Source: Arthrobacter sp. DNA4 (GTDB lineage Bacteria; Actinomycetota; Actinomycetes; Actinomycetales; Micrococcaceae). Taken from it: a stretch of 64,000 bases of DNA. The notes below the pieces were generated by a model. That model searched no databases, was not told the DNA's origin, and worked only from the letters and a program-made list of their open reading frames with translations. The stretch spans positions 2,542,001 through 2,606,000 of the forward strand of contig NZ_CP101466.1 of assembly GCF_024362385.1 (NCBI RefSeq), read 5' to 3'. Below, piece by piece: positions 47,682-55,957 of the stretch (positions are counted from its first letter, which is position 1; each line of letters begins with the position of its first letter). Position numbers and translations under genes: made by a program.

Positions 47682-49670
47682 TCAGCCGGAAGCAACTGCC
47701 CTTGGCTGCGCTGCCGGTTTTCGGTCAACCCCGCTTTTCCGGTCAGCCCCATGCAATGCCCTCAGCCCGTTCAGGATGGTGGCCAGGTCCACGAGCTCCT
47801 GCAGGAGGGCGCCGGCGACGGCGGGAATGTATCCCGTCATGGCTATGGCCATCAGGACCAGGCTGAGTCCTATCCCGGTCCAGATACTCGCCAAAGCCAC
47901 CGCCACTGTCCGTTTTCCGATGGCCACGGCCTGGGCCACCTTGGACACGTCGTCGAGCATGATCACAACGTCCGCCGATTCACTGGCCGCGGTGGCACCC
48001 TTGGCGCCCATTGCGATTCCCACGTCTGCCGCTGCAAGGACGGGGGCATCATTGACGCCGTCGCCCACCATCAGGACGGGCCGTTCCTGGATGCCGGCCA
48101 CCGTGTTGACCTTGTCCTCGGGAAGGCATTCGGCCTGGACCCGGCCGATTCCCGCTTCCTCGGCGATGTGTGCAGCCGTAGCGTGGGCATCACCGGTCAG
48201 GAGCATGGTGTTCCGGACACCCAGGCTGTTCAGGCGGGCCAGGGTGTCCACGGCATTGCGGCGCAACGGGTCCTTCATGATCAGTGCACCGGCGTACTCG
48301 CCGTCCACCGCCACGTGGACAGCCAGCTGGCCGCTGCGCACGGCTGCCTCCCGGAATCCGGTTGATGAACTCCGCACCAGGCCTGCTTTCCCCACCACCA
48401 CCCGCTGCCCGTCGCAGACGGCGTCCACGCCGTGGGTAGCGCTCTCCGTCGCCTGTTGCACCGTCACCAGTCCAAGGCCGGCGGCCTTGGCGGCTTCAAT
48501 CACGGAGCCTGCGAGCACGTGCGAGGAGTACTGCTCAGCGGAGGCAGCCAACTGCAGGATCCTTCGGCTCCCCAGGGCTTCGCCGTAGCCCGGCGCCAGC
48601 TGGATCTCGTCCAGGACGGGGCGCCCTGACGTGAGCGTGCCGGTCTTGTCGAAGACCGCTGTTTGTGCCTTTGCAAGTTGCTCGAGGGTCCGGGTGTTCT
48701 TGATGATGATGCCTTTGTGGGCGGCCTGGCTCGTGCCGGCAAGAAAGGCCACCGGAGCGGCGATGAGGAGCGGGCAGGGCGTTGCCACCACCAGGACCTG
48801 GGCGAAACGGAGCGGCTCGCCGGACAGGAACCAGGCTGTTCCGGCCATCGCCAGCGCCAGGACGGTGAAGGGAACGGCGTAGCGGTCCGCCAGGCGGACC
48901 ACCGGCGCGCGGCTGTTGGACGCCTTCTCCACCAAGGCGATGATCCGGCTGTATTGGGAATCGGCCGCGCTCGCCGTTGCACGCATGCGGATGGCGGCTA
49001 CTCCGTTCACCGCGCCACTGAGCAGCGTTTGCCCCCTAGTGTGTTCCACCGGCAGGCTTTCGCCGGTGAGCGATGATTCGTCGAGGCTGGCGGAATCGGA
49101 CAGCAGTTCGCCGTCAACAGGTACCAGCTCCGAAGGCCGGACCACCAGAACGTCGCCCGGGGCCACATCACCGATTGGCGTCTCCTCGAGTACAGCACCA
49201 GCCCCTTCACGGTGGGCAAAACGCGGGGCCCGGTCCAGCAGAGACCGCAGTTCACGCGCCGCACGTCCCTGGGCAAAGTTTTCCAGCGCTTCGCCGCCCG
49301 TGAGCATCAGGATCACCACCAGCGCGGCGAGATACTCGCCCACCACCACCGTGCTGGCGATCGCCATCAGGGCCAGGAGGTCGATCCCCCAGCGCCCCTC
49401 CCGCAACGACCGGACCATTCCGGCCGCCCGTACCACCACAATGACGGCCGCGTAGGCGGACGCGAGCACGCGGACCTGAAGTCCCAGATTGAACTGCAGC
49501 AGCACCAAACTGGCCACGAGCACCAGGAAGGTCAGGGCGACGACGGGATACCGCCTGACGAAGCCCCGGGCCTTTTCGACGGGCGAGCCGGCAGGTTCCT
49601 CGTCGTCAAAGCTGCCGGCACTCCCACCGGTTCCCGCAGACGGGGCGGCCTGCTTCCTCATCCGTGACAC
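47682..49670 (-). CDS. heavy-metal P1B-type ATPase with TPC motif
   Basis: A 662-residue P1B pump. About eight hydrophobic helices; the metal-selectivity motif in the membrane is TPCPLL (about 297) in place of the usual CPC/SPC; TGESLP in the actuator; phosphorylation Asp341 in FDKTGT; MVGDGVNDAPVLAAADVG. It has no N-terminal metal-binding domain of the CxxC type. TPC pumps are poorly characterised; Ni, Fe or Co export is possible. GTG 49670 and ATG 49661 are both candidate starts. Boxes 11 and 12 lie in the divergent promoter. Confidence 0.88.
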   Translation of the reverse strand: MSRMRKQAAPSAGTGGSAGSFDDEEPAGSPVEKARGFVRRYPVVALTFLVLVASLVLLQFNLGLQVRVLASAYAAVIVVVRAAGMVRSLREGRWGIDLLALMAIASTVVVGEYLAALVVILMLTGGEALENFAQGRAARELRSLLDRAPRFAHREGAGAVLEETPIGDVAPGDVLVVRPSELVPVDGELLSDSASLDESSLTGESLPVEHTRGQTLLSGAVNGVAAIRMRATASAADSQYSRIIALVEKASNSRAPVVRLADRYAVPFTVLALAMAGTAWFLSGEPLRFAQVLVVATPCPLLIAAPVAFLAGTSQAAHKGIIIKNTRTLEQLAKAQTAVFDKTGTLTSGRPVLDEIQLAPGYGEALGSRRILQLAASAEQYSSHVLAGSVIEAAKAAGLGLVTVQQATESATHGVDAVCDGQRVVVGKAGLVRSSSTGFREAAVRSGQLAVHVAVDGEYAGALIMKDPLRRNAVDTLARLNSLGVRNTMLLTGDAHATAAHIAEEAGIGRVQAECLPEDKVNTVAGIQERPVLMVGDGVNDAPVLAAADVGIAMGAKGATAASESADVVIMLDDVSKVAQAVAIGKRTVAVALASIWTGIGLSLVLMAIAMTGYIPAVAGALLQELVDLATILNGLRALHGADRKSGVDRKPAAQPRAVASG

Positions 49671-49737
49671 TTCGACACGGGATGGAAACGGTCATCGCAC
49701 ATAGAGCCGAACCTACCCTGATCCTGTCAACCGGGGT

Positions 49738-49752
49738 AGGGCATTTGGCCCC
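49738..49752 (-). promoter_or_regulatory. DosR-like box 11
   Basis: AGGGCATTTGGCCCC, core GGGCA-TTT-GGCCC, lies in the divergent region, 67 bp from the TPC-ATPase start. Confidence 0.65.
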
Positions 49753-49767
49753 GCCCACCCCTACGGC

Positions 49768-49785
49768 ATGACTTTTGGCACTCCC
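49768..49785 (+). promoter_or_regulatory. DosR-like box 12
   Basis: ATGACTTTTGGCACTCCC, core TGACT-TTT-GGCAC, lies 64 bp before the DUF5655 start, 30 bp (three helical turns) from box 11. Confidence 0.75.
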
Positions 49786-49849
49786 CCGGTGCCGGGTCCC
49801 GGGAGAGAGTTGAAGGCACCCTGATCCTTACGCACACCCGGAGCCCACC

Positions 49850-50218
49850 ATGAATGCTGCGCCTTGGACGGTGGAGCGGTTTTTCGACGGCGACCCGGCG
49901 GCCCTGGGGCTTTACCAGGCTGCGGAACGGATGGCATCGGAACTGGGTCCCCATGAGGTCCGGGTCAGCAAGAGCCAGGTCTCTTTTCGCCGGCGCCGCG
50001 GGTACGCCTACCTCTGGCGGCCGGGGGTCTACGTCAAATCCGCGGTTCCACTGGTGCTGTCCCTTGCCTTGCCCCGCACCTTGGACTCACCGCGCTTCAA
50101 GCAGGTCGTCCAACCGGCACCCGGAACCTGGATGCACCACCTGGAGCTCACAGACGGCAGGCAGCTCGATCCCGAGGTCCGCGGCTGGATGCTTGAAGCG
50201 TACGAGGCGGCCGGCTGA
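49850..50218 (+). CDS. DUF5655-family protein
   Basis: A 122-residue protein (WTVERFFDGDPAALGLYQ; VRVSKSQVSFRRRRGYAYLWRP; MHHLELTDGRQLDPEV) of the DUF5655 type. No membrane span. Unknown function. Box 12 upstream places it in the island regulon, and it is divergent from the TPC-ATPase. Confidence 0.75.
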   Translation: MNAAPWTVERFFDGDPAALGLYQAAERMASELGPHEVRVSKSQVSFRRRRGYAYLWRPGVYVKSAVPLVLSLALPRTLDSPRFKQVVQPAPGTWMHHLELTDGRQLDPEVRGWMLEAYEAAG

Positions 50219-50233
50219 TCAGGGGTGGGCCCC

Positions 50234-50249
50234 AGGGCCCTATGGCCCT
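50234..50249 (+). promoter_or_regulatory. DosR-like box 13
   Basis: AGGGCCCTATGGCCCT, core GGCCC-TAT-GGCCC, ends 34 bp before the GyrI-like ATG. Confidence 0.65.
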
Positions 50250-50283
50250 GTCACTTCCCAGCGCGGATGGCAAGGCTGATGGC

Positions 50284-50754
50284 ATGACTGAAAATGGCCA
50301 GCAGCCGCAAAAGATCCACATCACCGAACAACCCGTCGCCGTGGTCCGCGAACGTGTTCCCATGGACGCACTGACCGGTTTCTTCGGCCGGGCCTTTGGT
50401 GCCGTCATGGCCGCGGTCCAGATGCAGGGCGCCAGCCCGGCCGGCCCGCCGTTTGCGCTGTACCACGGCATGCCGGGCGAAACGGTGGACGTTGAAGCCG
50501 GGTTCCCCGTCGCCGGAAATTTCCACGGCACCGGTGAGGTGGCCAGCAGCACGCTTCCCGATACGGATGCCTTCGAAGCCATCCACACCGGCCCCTACGA
50601 CACCCTGGGCACCACGTACGATGCGATCAGGAAGAGCATTGAAGCCGACGGCGCTTCCCCTGCGGACTCCATGTGGGAGTACTACCTGACCGATCCGGAA
50701 CAGCAACCGGACCCTGCCACCTGGCAAACAAGGGTGGTCTGGCCGGTCGCCTGA
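50284..50754 (+). CDS. GyrI-like small-molecule-binding domain protein
   Basis: A 156-residue protein with the GyrI/SBM fold: IHITEQPVAVVRERVPMDALTGFF at the start and EYYLTDPEQQPDPATWQTRVVWPV at the end, with the family Glu in MWEYYL. It probably binds a hydrophobic ligand; a DNA-binding domain is absent. ATG 50284 rather than an upstream ATG at 50242. Confidence 0.85.
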   Translation: MTENGQQPQKIHITEQPVAVVRERVPMDALTGFFGRAFGAVMAAVQMQGASPAGPPFALYHGMPGETVDVEAGFPVAGNFHGTGEVASSTLPDTDAFEAIHTGPYDTLGTTYDAIRKSIEADGASPADSMWEYYLTDPEQQPDPATWQTRVVWPVA

Positions 50755-50811
50755 GGCCCGGATCAGGCGAACCAGAACCGGCCCGGATCAGGCGAACCAG
50801 AACCGGCCGGA
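50755..50811. repeat. 25-bp tandem repeat, two full copies plus a partial third
   Basis: A 25-bp unit (50755-50779) is repeated exactly at 50780-50804 and then begins a third time (GGCCGGA). It lies just after the GyrI-like stop codon, in the gap before the convergent 50857 gene. Copy number could vary by slippage. Not a CRISPR array: there are no spacers. Confidence 0.85.
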
Positions 50812-50856
50812 ATCGTGGCTACCATGGAAACCCCCGGTTACCGCCAAGCACAGCGG

Positions 50857-51210
50857 TCAGGACCCCCGGCGACGGCTGTAGGTCACATCCCAAGGCTGCG
50901 TGCCGCGGCTGGTTTCCAACCATCCGTCCCGGACGATCTCCTGCCGCAGCCGGGTAAGGCTCGCCTCCAGGCCAGGTGCCCACGCCTCCTCGGGAGGCGT
51001 TCGGTTCAGGGGCGGCCCAGGGAACGTATCGCCGGTATAGAGCCGCCGGCCGTCCTCCGCCTTTCCCACGAACCGCAGCTGTGTCCGCCCGTACTGTGAG
51101 CCAAGTGTGTACAGGATCCGCGCCCACCATTTCACGGATGCAGCATCCTCCAGCTCTATTCGCAGCCGCTCCTCCGTGCCGTGGCCTGAATGGGGGCCAT
51201 TTGTCGCCAT
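50857..51210 (-). CDS. hypothetical protein
   Basis: A 117-residue Arg/Thr/Trp-containing protein (LEDAASVKWWARILYTLG; LRFVGKAEDGRRLYTGDTFP; LRQEIVRDGWLETSRGTQPWDVT) that I do not recognise. A strong AGGAGG precedes ATG 51210. It lies beside boxes 14-15 in the divergent region shared with the membrane protein at 51388. Confidence 0.65.
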   Translation of the reverse strand: MATNGPHSGHGTEERLRIELEDAASVKWWARILYTLGSQYGRTQLRFVGKAEDGRRLYTGDTFPGPPLNRTPPEEAWAPGLEASLTRLRQEIVRDGWLETSRGTQPWDVTYSRRRGS

Positions 51211-51268
51211 CTCTGCCTCCTGGTGCGGGACCATGGTTCAATTCAGCAAGCTTCCCAGACCCCGCTGC

Positions 51269-51282
51269 AGGGCCAAGGGTCC
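51269..51282 (-). promoter_or_regulatory. DosR-like box 14
   Basis: Minus-strand GGACCCTTGGCCCT, core GGACC-CTT-GGCCC, lies 58 bp from the 51210 start codon. An overlapping palindrome GGTCC-TT-GGTCA sits at 51278-51289, so the exact register is open. Confidence 0.7.
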
Positions 51283-51318
51283 TTGGTCACGGAACACGGA
51301 AGAACCTGAAGCCCGGTC

Positions 51319-51333
51319 GGGCCCAAAGGCACT
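51319..51333 (-). promoter_or_regulatory. DosR-like box 15
   Basis: Minus-strand AGTGCCTTTGGGCCC, core GTGCC-TTT-GGGCC, lies 54 bp before the membrane-protein start at 51388. Confidence 0.65.
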
Positions 51334-51387
51334 ATCCGGCCCGCGGGTCGGGTAGCAGAGTCGGGGCATGACCAGGAACCGTCCCTC

Positions 51388-52137
51388 ATGACTGGCAGTC
51401 CGGGCGTCCGGCGCACGCCAGGGGCCGCCGGTGCTGCCGTCCAGGCCGGCGACCACCACGGCTGGAAGCTCCTCTACCTTGTGGCGGGCGCGTCGTCCAT
51501 CCTGTTTGTGCTTCTGCTGATAGCGGCCCTGGTGCTCGACTTCATGGCTCCCCCTCCCGTTCACGGCGGAGCCGCCACCCTTGACTTCATTGCGTCGAAC
51601 AAGGCGGGCTATGTGGCCGAGCAAATCCTGTGGATCCTCCCGAACATCTTCCCGGTCCTTGTTTTTACTGCCCTCTTCGTTGCCCTCTCGGCCTTCCGGA
51701 AGAGCTTGCCCCTGATGGCGCTGGTCGTCGGCGCCCTCCCTTGGGCGCTGCTGCTTGCCGTTCCGGTCAGCAGCCGCGGCTCCCTCAACCTGGTCTATCT
51801 CAGCGACCGCTTCGTGGCCGCCGGGACCGAGGAGGAACGCAGGACCTATGCCACCGCCGCCGAAGCCATCATCGCCGAAAACAACACCCCGGCCATCGTC
51901 GGCGTCCTCTCCGCCCTTGGGATCCTGCTGATGGGACTGGCCATGCTCACGTCCGGCAAGGCAACCTTCCCGCGGTACCTGGCGTGGCTGGGCATTGCCA
52001 CTGGCGCACTGGGGGTGGTCAGCGAGCTCCTTCGCCACGCAGCTCCCGGCTTCTATTGGGGGTACGGCATTTTGCTGTGGGTGTGGTTCATTGCCACCGG
52101 AGTTGCGTTGATCCGTTTGTCGCGCGTAGCGGCCTGA
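51388..52137 (+). CDS. multi-pass membrane protein (DUF4386-like)
   Basis: A 249-residue protein with about six hydrophobic spans (28-50, 78-100, 106-128, 170-190, 195-213 and 220-242) and a short extracytoplasmic loop between spans 3 and 4. The layout resembles DUF4386 membrane proteins. No catalytic motif seen. Located between boxes 15 and 16. Confidence 0.65.
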   Translation: MTGSPGVRRTPGAAGAAVQAGDHHGWKLLYLVAGASSILFVLLLIAALVLDFMAPPPVHGGAATLDFIASNKAGYVAEQILWILPNIFPVLVFTALFVALSAFRKSLPLMALVVGALPWALLLAVPVSSRGSLNLVYLSDRFVAAGTEEERRTYATAAEAIIAENNTPAIVGVLSALGILLMGLAMLTSGKATFPRYLAWLGIATGALGVVSELLRHAAPGFYWGYGILLWVWFIATGVALIRLSRVAA

Positions 52138-52158
52138 CTCCCCCGGGCACCTGCGATC

Positions 52159-52174
52159 AGGGACCTTGGTCCCT
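52159..52174. promoter_or_regulatory. DosR-like box 16 (most symmetrical copy)
   Basis: AGGGACCTTGGTCCCT has 7-bp arms AGGGACC and GGTCCCT around a 2-bp centre. It is the most regular copy in the window. It lies 147 bp before the DUF1508 ATG, farther than the others. Confidence 0.8.
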
Positions 52175-52321
52175 AAAAGTGGGGAGGTGGCCTCTGAGAT
52201 GGTGGTTTAGGTCGAAAGGCGCACCACGATGGGGTAGTGCGCCCTGGGTTTTGCCGTGCCGTTTCCGGCATGGCATGCAGCCTCACCACTGGAGGCAGGA
52301 CGATTGAGGAGAACAAGGCTT

Positions 52322-52594
52322 ATGGCAGGTACGTTCGAACTGTTTGTCGATGATGATTCACAGATTCGGTTCCGGCTTGTGATGCCCGATGGACATGTGC
52401 TGGCGGTTTCCGGACAGTTCACGGACAAGCATGCGGCGGCCGCCGCCATCGAGGAGGTACGGGAATGTGCAGGCACCGGCCTGATCCAGGACGTAGCGCC
52501 GCCGCCGCCGAACGTTCTCCTCGCTCCCCCGCAGCACCCGCACTACACCGTCCGCCGCGGGACCCGCAGACTCAACTCCCTCGGCGCCGCCTAG
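52322..52594 (+). CDS. DUF1508 (YegP-like) protein
   Basis: A 90-residue protein with one YegP module: FELFVDDDSQIRFRLVMPDG, then a Gly-containing turn and TDKHAAAAAIEEVREC. E. coli YegP has two copies. Function unknown; the fold resembles small stress or nucleic-acid-associated proteins. GAGGAG lies upstream of ATG 52322. Confidence 0.85.
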   Translation: MAGTFELFVDDDSQIRFRLVMPDGHVLAVSGQFTDKHAAAAAIEEVRECAGTGLIQDVAPPPPNVLLAPPQHPHYTVRRGTRRLNSLGAA

Positions 52595-52612
52595 GTCCGG
52601 GCTGTAAAGGCC

Positions 52613-52631
52613 GACGGCGGAACCCGCCGTC
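52613..52631. terminator. hairpin after the DUF1508 gene
   Basis: GACGGCGG pairs with CCGCCGTC around a 3-base loop, 19 bp after the stop codon, with no T run. It could end the message or stabilise it. Confidence 0.35.
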
Positions 52632-52712
52632 CAGGCCATGCATTCAGCCAGTGGGGCACGTCCAACGACGGGCCCCACTGCTGTGTCCGCAGCGCCGTGT
52701 GCGCCCGCTGCG

Positions 52713-54170
52713 CTAGAAGCCTGATGAGCTGCCGGAGCCGGAAAAGCTGCCGCCGCTGCTGCCGTATCCGGTGGTGCTGCCGCCGCCCCTGGCGGAATTG
52801 ACGCTGCTGACCCCGGTATTGAAGCCGGAGTTGAACGTGGCCACGGAGAAGAACGTGTAGGACGGGTACACCGTGCCAAGGATGCTCGGTTCGTAAGTCC
52901 GCTGCCTGCGGTGGTCCGTGCCCTCATGGGCCGTCTCCATTTGTTCGCGCATCAGGCGTGCCTCGCGGTCATTCCTGGCAAATCCCTGGATGACCGTTTC
53001 GGCATGGTTCTCCAACAGCTCCGAGAGCCGGGAACGCGCCGCATAGAGACGGTCCAGGGCCTCTTCCGGGCTAATCCGCCGGTCGGCCAGTTCAGCGGTC
53101 CACCGCTCAATCTCCCGCAGGCTTTCGTCGCGGAAGGACCGCAGTGCCGCAGCCGTTGCCGAGTCCCCCTGCCCGTGGCGTTTGGCCAGGAGCTGCTCCA
53201 ATCCGGCCAGGTCCTTGCGGAACGGGGCCAACTGCCGGTCCCAGGCAGTGGGCCAGGTGTCGGCGCGGTTCAGGAAGGCGTTGCTGTCCGCGATGACGTC
53301 ATCCAGGGCATCCAGCTCGGCGGCACTGTCCGCGAACTGCCGGGCAAGCTTGAGGTTCTTCCGGCTGCTCAAGGCCCGCCTGCCCAGTGCGTGCACCTGG
53401 TTGGAAAGCTGCGTAACGGCGGCATAGCGGCTAAGGAACGTGCGGTGTTTCTCCAGGACCTGGCTGCCGTAGCGGGATGATTCGGGAATGGTGCCGGCAT
53501 TCAGTTCCGTGACGTCCAGGTCCATGCTGACGTTGGAGTAGCTGCGATCCCCGCGTTCAATCTGCTTTCGGCATCCGGTCCTGGTCACGGCACGGACAAT
53601 CAGCCATGCGGCCGCGCCCAGGGCCGCGGTTCCCGCGGTGACCCAGGCGGTAACCAGGAAGGCCGCGGAGCGGTACCAGGGCTGGTTGATGAGCTCTGCG
53701 CCGCGGCTGATGCCGGCCACGGTGCCGTCCGTCCACTGGGCGTCGCGGAAAAGTTCCTTGGACGCGTCCTGGATGTCGCTGCGCTGCTCGAGCGACACCT
53801 TCCGGTCCTCGCCCATGTACGTCCCCACATGCCGGCCCACGGGGTCGAGCGCGAAGATGAACAGTCCGTCAGCCCATTTTTGGCCGTCCGGGCTGATCCA
53901 CTCCGGATGCCTGGACCGCGCGAATTTCAGGACCTCTTCATTGAGGTTGTCCTCCGCCTTGCCGTTGTAAGTGAAGACGGCAACGCGGGTGGGCTCGTAG
54001 AACTGGATCCGTTCGACGGCGGGCACCAGGGTGTTCTGGTCGAGCACCCCTGCCGTGTCCTCCACAATGACGGCTGCCGGCACCACAGCGGTGCCCGGCG
54101 CCGCCGCCCCCACCAGCAGGGCAGCCAGGGCGAGCACCATCAACACGATCCGGCGCACCATGCTGCCCAT
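52713..54170 (-). CDS. membrane protein with N-terminal TPM-like and long helical region (DUF5129-like)
   Basis: A 485-residue protein: a signal peptide (about 1-28), an extracytoplasmic TPM-like domain (about 30-155), a TM helix near 170-195, and a long cytoplasmic coiled-coil-rich region with a low-complexity C-terminus rich in Ser/Gly (GGGSTTGYGSSGGSFSGSG). Related actinobacterial proteins are annotated DUF5129. Function unknown, probably envelope stress. ATG 54170 has GGGGAGG upstream. It is divergent from the Usp at 54274 with box 17 between them. Confidence 0.7.
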   Translation of the reverse strand: MGSMVRRIVLMVLALAALLVGAAAPGTAVVPAAVIVEDTAGVLDQNTLVPAVERIQFYEPTRVAVFTYNGKAEDNLNEEVLKFARSRHPEWISPDGQKWADGLFIFALDPVGRHVGTYMGEDRKVSLEQRSDIQDASKELFRDAQWTDGTVAGISRGAELINQPWYRSAAFLVTAWVTAGTAALGAAAWLIVRAVTRTGCRKQIERGDRSYSNVSMDLDVTELNAGTIPESSRYGSQVLEKHRTFLSRYAAVTQLSNQVHALGRRALSSRKNLKLARQFADSAAELDALDDVIADSNAFLNRADTWPTAWDRQLAPFRKDLAGLEQLLAKRHGQGDSATAAALRSFRDESLREIERWTAELADRRISPEEALDRLYAARSRLSELLENHAETVIQGFARNDREARLMREQMETAHEGTDHRRQRTYEPSILGTVYPSYTFFSVATFNSGFNTGVSSVNSARGGGSTTGYGSSGGSFSGSGSSSGF

Positions 54171-54222
54171 GTCCCTCCCCACTGCCTAGAATCAGGATGA
54201 AACCAAGGAGCAGGCCGGCCAA

Positions 54223-54237
54223 AGGGCCGAAGGTCCC
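54223..54237 (-). promoter_or_regulatory. DosR-like box 17
   Basis: Minus-strand GGGACCTTCGGCCCT (core GGACC-TTC-GGCCC) matches the consensus at every position but one. It lies 36 bp before the Usp GTG at 54274 and 52 bp before the DUF5129-like start. Confidence 0.85.
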
Positions 54238-54273
54238 GCCGGTGAAGATCATGGCGGTCAGGAGCGCTGAGAC

Positions 54274-55125
54274 GTGACGCAGGAGTCAGGGTCCATTGTG
54301 GCCGGTTATGACGGGTCGGATGAGGCTGCCGCCGCCGTCCGCTGGGCGGCGCGCTGCGCACACGCCACCAACCGCTCCCTCCGTGTGGTGCACTGTTCGC
54401 TGTGGCCGCTGCTGACCCGGCACCTCGGTCCGGTCCCTGGCGTGTCTGGTAGCGGCCTGGAACAGTCGGCCAGGTCCATCCTCGAGGACGGCGTGGCGGT
54501 GGCCACCGCGGAGGTACCCGGGCTTCAGGTCAGGAGCACCCTGCTGCACGGATTGCCGGCGCAGCATCTGGCCGAAATTTCCGCAGGTGAACGGATGCTC
54601 GTGGTGGGCAGCCGCGGCCTGGGCGGCTTCCTTGGCCTCCTGGTGGGCTCCGTGAGCCTGGAACTGGCAGCCACCGCCACCTGCCCTGTTGCCGTGATCC
54701 GGCCGGAGCTCCACCCGGACGGTCCCGTCGTCGTTGCCGTCGATGCCTCGGGTTCCCCGGGAGCACTGGATGATGCATGCGGCCTGGCGTCGGCATGGCA
54801 GGCACCCCTCAAGGTGGTCCACGTCCGGCACGAGCCCGCAGGCTATCAACTGCCTGAAGGACAGGGCGCCGCCGCTGAAGCCCAGGAAATCCTGGCGTCG
54901 GCAGTGAACCGCGCAACTGCCAAAGCGCCCCTTGTGCGGGTGGACGGTGAAGTGCTTGCGGACACCTCGGTCCCCCACGCCATCCTCAAAGCCGCAGGGG
55001 AAGCCAGGATGGTTGTGGTTGGTTCCCAGGGCCGCGGCATCCTCAGGGAGACCATCGGCTCAACTGCACACGCCGTTTTGCACCACGCCCGCGGACCTGT
55101 CCTCATTTCACGGCACGGCGGCTGA
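54274..55125 (+). CDS. universal stress protein, two Usp domains
   Basis: A 283-residue tandem Usp. The first domain starts SIVAGYDGSDEAAAAV and has the full ATP loop GSRGLGGFLGLLVGS; the second (VVVAVDASGSPG) has GSQGRGILRETIGS, one residue short. This is the reverse of the 25992 and 38234 proteins, where the second domain is the complete one. AGGAG precedes GTG 54274. Last clearly box-controlled gene of the island. Confidence 0.92.
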   Translation: MTQESGSIVAGYDGSDEAAAAVRWAARCAHATNRSLRVVHCSLWPLLTRHLGPVPGVSGSGLEQSARSILEDGVAVATAEVPGLQVRSTLLHGLPAQHLAEISAGERMLVVGSRGLGGFLGLLVGSVSLELAATATCPVAVIRPELHPDGPVVVAVDASGSPGALDDACGLASAWQAPLKVVHVRHEPAGYQLPEGQGAAAEAQEILASAVNRATAKAPLVRVDGEVLADTSVPHAILKAAGEARMVVVGSQGRGILRETIGSTAHAVLHHARGPVLISRHGG

Positions 55126-55184
55126 TGCAGCGGACTGCGGGTGTCGGCCCGGCTGCCGGCCGCGCTGCGGCCTAAGCTGGTCGG

Positions 55185-55715
55185 GTGACCCCTGTTCCCT
55201 CCCCCGGCCCGTTGGATGTCGTGGTCCATTCCGGCCCGGCGGACTGGTGGGTCATCCTGGCCGGCCTCGGACCCCTGGCGGTCCTCATCGCCGCGTTGCT
55301 GGCCTTTTACATCAACTGGCGCACGCTCAAGCAGCGCACGGCGGCCGACAAAACAGCGCTGGAGCAGAAGCGCGAGGCCGACGCCAACGCCCTTCAGCAA
55401 AAGACCGAGTCGGACAGCCGGGCCGAGTGGTGGCGACGGACCCAGTGGGCGCTGGACCGGGCACTCGATCCCGATGAAGGGACCAAGGCGCTGGGGCTGG
55501 CGACCCTGGAAGTCCTGGCCCGGAGCGAACTGGCCCGCAACGAGGAGCTCGAGCTGTTCGACATCGCCTGGAAGAGCGTGTCCGGAGACGAGAACGGCGA
55601 TGAGCCTGAGCCTGACGCCGGCTCCGGGCAGGAATCGGCCTTCGTGGACGACCGGGGCAACTTAGGCGAGAATGGAACGACGGATGAAGACAGTACCAAG
55701 GAGGTTGGACCATGA
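55185..55715 (+). CDS. membrane-anchored coiled-coil hypothetical protein
   Basis: A 176-residue protein: one TM helix (about 20-45: WVILAGLGPLAVLIAALLAFY), then a coiled coil with repeated KTALEQKREADANALQQKTE, a small helical domain and an acidic tail. Unknown function. GTG 55185. It overlaps the next gene by ATGA. Confidence 0.65.
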   Translation: MTPVPSPGPLDVVVHSGPADWWVILAGLGPLAVLIAALLAFYINWRTLKQRTAADKTALEQKREADANALQQKTESDSRAEWWRRTQWALDRALDPDEGTKALGLATLEVLARSELARNEELELFDIAWKSVSGDENGDEPEPDAGSGQESAFVDDRGNLGENGTTDEDSTKEVGP

Positions 55716-55906
55716 GCGCAACGTCGCCTGAACACCGGTTTGTCCACGCTCCCCGGAACAGCGCTGCCAAGCCCGCCACGAAAAAGGCCTCACCTGCCGA
55801 GCACCGTGTCCAGGTTGCCGCCGCACGGCTGCGCGTCACCCTGGATGAACGCCTGGGGCGCGAGACGCCCGCAAAGACCAAGGCACTGGCCAAGGAACCG
55901 ATCTAA
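55712..55906 (+). CDS. small basic hypothetical protein
   Basis: A 64-residue Lys/Arg/Ala-rich protein without recognisable domain, translationally coupled to the upstream membrane protein (ATGA overlap). AGGAGG lies just upstream of the ATG, within the previous gene. Confidence 0.6.
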   Translation: MSATSPEHRFVHAPRNSAAKPATKKASPAEHRVQVAAARLRVTLDERLGRETPAKTKALAKEPI

Positions 55907-55957
55907 CCCGCCTTCAGGGCTTGGGGGTCGACGACGCGTGGCGGGGTTTGATGGACA

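Noticed and set aside
50755..50811. CRISPR array
   Set aside because: The repeats are directly adjacent without spacers and no cas genes are present.
51276..51290. A second box in another register (AGGGTCCTTGGTCAC) overlapping box 14
   Set aside because: Overlaps box 14 and matches less well on the right arm; counted once.
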